This document shows, piece after piece, positions 62,768 to 64,000 of a DNA stretch of 64,000 bases. How positions within the stretch are numbered: the stretch's first letter is position 1; every line of letters begins with the position of its first letter. The notes under the pieces were generated by a model. It had not been told where the DNA came from. It saw only the letters and a list, made by a program, of their open reading frames with translations, and did no database searches. Source of the DNA: Flavobacterium branchiarum (lineage in GTDB: Bacteria > Bacteroidota > Bacteroidia > Flavobacteriales > Flavobacteriaceae); NCBI RefSeq assembly GCF_030409845.1, contig NZ_JAUFQQ010000003.1, positions 1,550,001 through 1,614,000 of the forward strand, given 5' to 3'. Both the position numbers and the translations under genes were made by a program.

Positions 62768-63322
62768 ATGAAGTCAAATGATATAATAATCCTTGAAAAA
62801 CTCAGGTTGGGAGATTCTTCGGCCTACAAGGAATTATTTGACTTGTATTATATGCCTCTCAGCATATATTCTTTTAAGTATTGTGATTCATTTGAGTTAG
62901 CCGAAGATATTGTACAAGATTTATTTATAAAGTTTTGGGACGAGAAACTTTATATGAACCTTGATACGGCAATTGGGCCCTACCTTTTTCAATCTGTAAA
63001 AAACAATACTTTACACGCAACCAAAAAAAATAACAGGTACATATTTGAGGAAATTGAAGATCAGATTCATACTTTATTAGAAGATGAGCATCTCGATATG
63101 GATTTTATAGAGCTTGAAAAAAAGAAACTTTACGAACAAATAGAAGCTTTACCCTTAAAAAGCAAAGAAGTTTTTAAAGCAATTGTATTAAATAATTTAA
63201 AGTACAAAGAAGTAGCTTTAGAGCTTGGAGTGTCAGTAAATACAGTTAAAACACATTACTCAAGAGCCTTAAAACAACTACGAAATTCATTAGATACAAT
63301 CATAACCGTATTAATAGTTTAA
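62768..63322 (+). CDS. ECF sigma factor (RpoE-like)
   Basis: 184 residues with sigma region 2 (DSSAYKELFDLYYMPLSIYSFKY, then AEDIVQDLFIKFWDE) and region 4 (IEALPLKSKEVFKAIVLNNLKYKEVALELGVSVNTVKTHYSRALKQLR). This is the type paired with FecR anti-sigma factors that control SusCD operons in Bacteroidota. The anti-sigma gene follows after 66 nt. Confidence 0.92.
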   Translation: MKSNDIIILEKLRLGDSSAYKELFDLYYMPLSIYSFKYCDSFELAEDIVQDLFIKFWDEKLYMNLDTAIGPYLFQSVKNNTLHATKKNNRYIFEEIEDQIHTLLEDEHLDMDFIELEKKKLYEQIEALPLKSKEVFKAIVLNNLKYKEVALELGVSVNTVKTHYSRALKQLRNSLDTIITVLIV

Positions 63323-63388
63323 AAAAAGTTTGATTTCTTGTCACCCATTTTTCATTTTTTATACTCTTTACTATATAAGACATAAATA

Positions 63389-64000
63389 ATGAATGATATT
63401 CCCCAAAATATATTAGATATTCTTTTAGTTTATACTTCAAAAGAAGGAATAAACGAAAGTCAATTTAATACCCTTAATGAATGGATAAACAGCAGTTCGG
63501 AAAATGAATTTATTTTTTCTGAGTACTTGTTGTTTTATAAAAAATCAAGACGAATTGGGTTTGCAGAAAAAATAGATAAAGATAAGGCTTGGGAAAATAT
63601 TGTCTCTCAATTGCAACGACCAATAGATGATGTTGAAGAGGTTGAAAAACCGACATTTTTAGGACGATTTTTGGAGCATAAGACTGTCTTTTTGAAATAT
63701 GCCGCGGTAGTATTTTTTTTATTATCAATTGGATTTTTATTTTATCAAAAGAACGATCATTCTAAATCGACTTTTGTAGTTCCTGAAGAAGCCATAACAC
63801 TACAATTAGAAAATGGTACTATTCAGATAATAAAAGAGGATGGCACGACACAAGTTGTAGATGTAAACGGAAATGTTGTAGGTAAACAAAAAGGCAATCT
63901 ATTAGAGTATGGCAGTACTGTTGCAAAAGATACCTTGGTGTATAATGTTATAAAAATCCCTTACGGAAAGCGCTTTGAATTAAAATTATCCGACGGAACA
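63389..64000 (+). CDS. FecR-family anti-sigma factor, 3' end outside window
   Basis: An open frame of 204 codons from ATG 63389 (MNDIPQNILDILLVYTSKEG) to the window edge. Cytoplasmic N-terminus with KAWENIVSQL, one membrane segment (KYAAVVFFLLSIGFLFYQ), then the periplasmic FecR domain, ending IPYGKRFELKLSDGT, the conserved motif that heads the FecR core. It presumably holds the sigma factor encoded upstream until a TonB-dependent transporter, probably encoded next, signals. Confidence 0.92.
   Translation, partial: MNDIPQNILDILLVYTSKEGINESQFNTLNEWINSSSENEFIFSEYLLFYKKSRRIGFAEKIDKDKAWENIVSQLQRPIDDVEEVEKPTFLGRFLEHKTVFLKYAAVVFFLLSIGFLFYQKNDHSKSTFVVPEEAITLQLENGTIQIIKEDGTTQVVDVNGNVVGKQKGNLLEYGSTVAKDTLVYNVIKIPYGKRFELKLSDGT

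Overview
The window looks like a chromosomal segment of a Bacteroidota bacterium of the Flavobacterium type. It is AT-rich and many promoters carry the Bacteroidota -7 box TAnnTTTG. It encodes SusC/SusD outer-membrane pairs, a type IX secretion C-terminal domain on a sialidase, an ECF sigma/FecR pair, and several families of short intergenic palindromic repeats. No tRNA, rRNA, CRISPR array, prophage or intact insertion sequence was seen.

Layout. 1-3.3 kb: N-glycan breakdown genes (end of a GH125 mannosidase, a ROK sugar kinase, a Tat-exported glycosylasparaginase). 3.7-5.7 kb: two membrane proteins (DUF3754, Mpo1-like). 5.9-11 kb: an AraC regulator divergent from a TonB receptor and a DUF4374 lipoprotein, resembling a xenosiderophore uptake pair. 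11-12 kb: a gene-free repeat block. 12-14 kb: an RhtA-like exporter, a GNAT gene broken by an in-frame stop, and a MarR regulator. 14.3-35 kb: a 20 kb sialic acid utilisation locus on the minus strand. 35.6-39.5 kb: a two-component system, a Usp-like protein and a bestrophin-like channel. 40-53 kb: a hyaluronan-synthase-like GT2, an erythromycin-esterase-family protein, a strict 185-bp tandem array, a YdjM-like membrane protein, a polysaccharide deacetylase, a CPBP protease, a LytS/LytTR pair and an MG2-type protein. 52.8-62.3 kb: an acyltransferase gene broken by an in-frame TGA, two paralogous secreted proteins, an MFS transporter, a cold-shock gene between 230-bp direct repeats, and a HAD/DeoR pair. 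62.8-64 kb: a sigma/anti-sigma pair probably opening another SusCD locus beyond the window.

How the genes fit together. The 14-35 kb locus describes a full path. Secreted sialidase releases sialic acid, a double-domain esterase removes O-acetyl groups, SusCD imports, NanM sets the anomer, NanT carries it across the inner membrane, NanA cleaves it to ManNAc plus pyruvate, an AGE-type epimerase gives GlcNAc, and NagA and a NagB-PIG-L fusion finish. A ROK repressor at the head is the probable local regulator. The locus has no GlcNAc kinase; the ROK kinase at 1 kb is a candidate. The mannosidase and glycosylasparaginase at the left edge would act on the same host N-glycans.

Most worth a second look: a tandem 18-bp dyad (TTTGCA-N6-TGCAAA) upstream of three separate transcription units (acyltransferase, MFS, HAD/DeoR), which looks like an undescribed regulon operator; the 185-bp array, which shares a segment with the neighbouring gene; two genes each broken by one in-frame stop; and the repeat duplication around the cold-shock gene.
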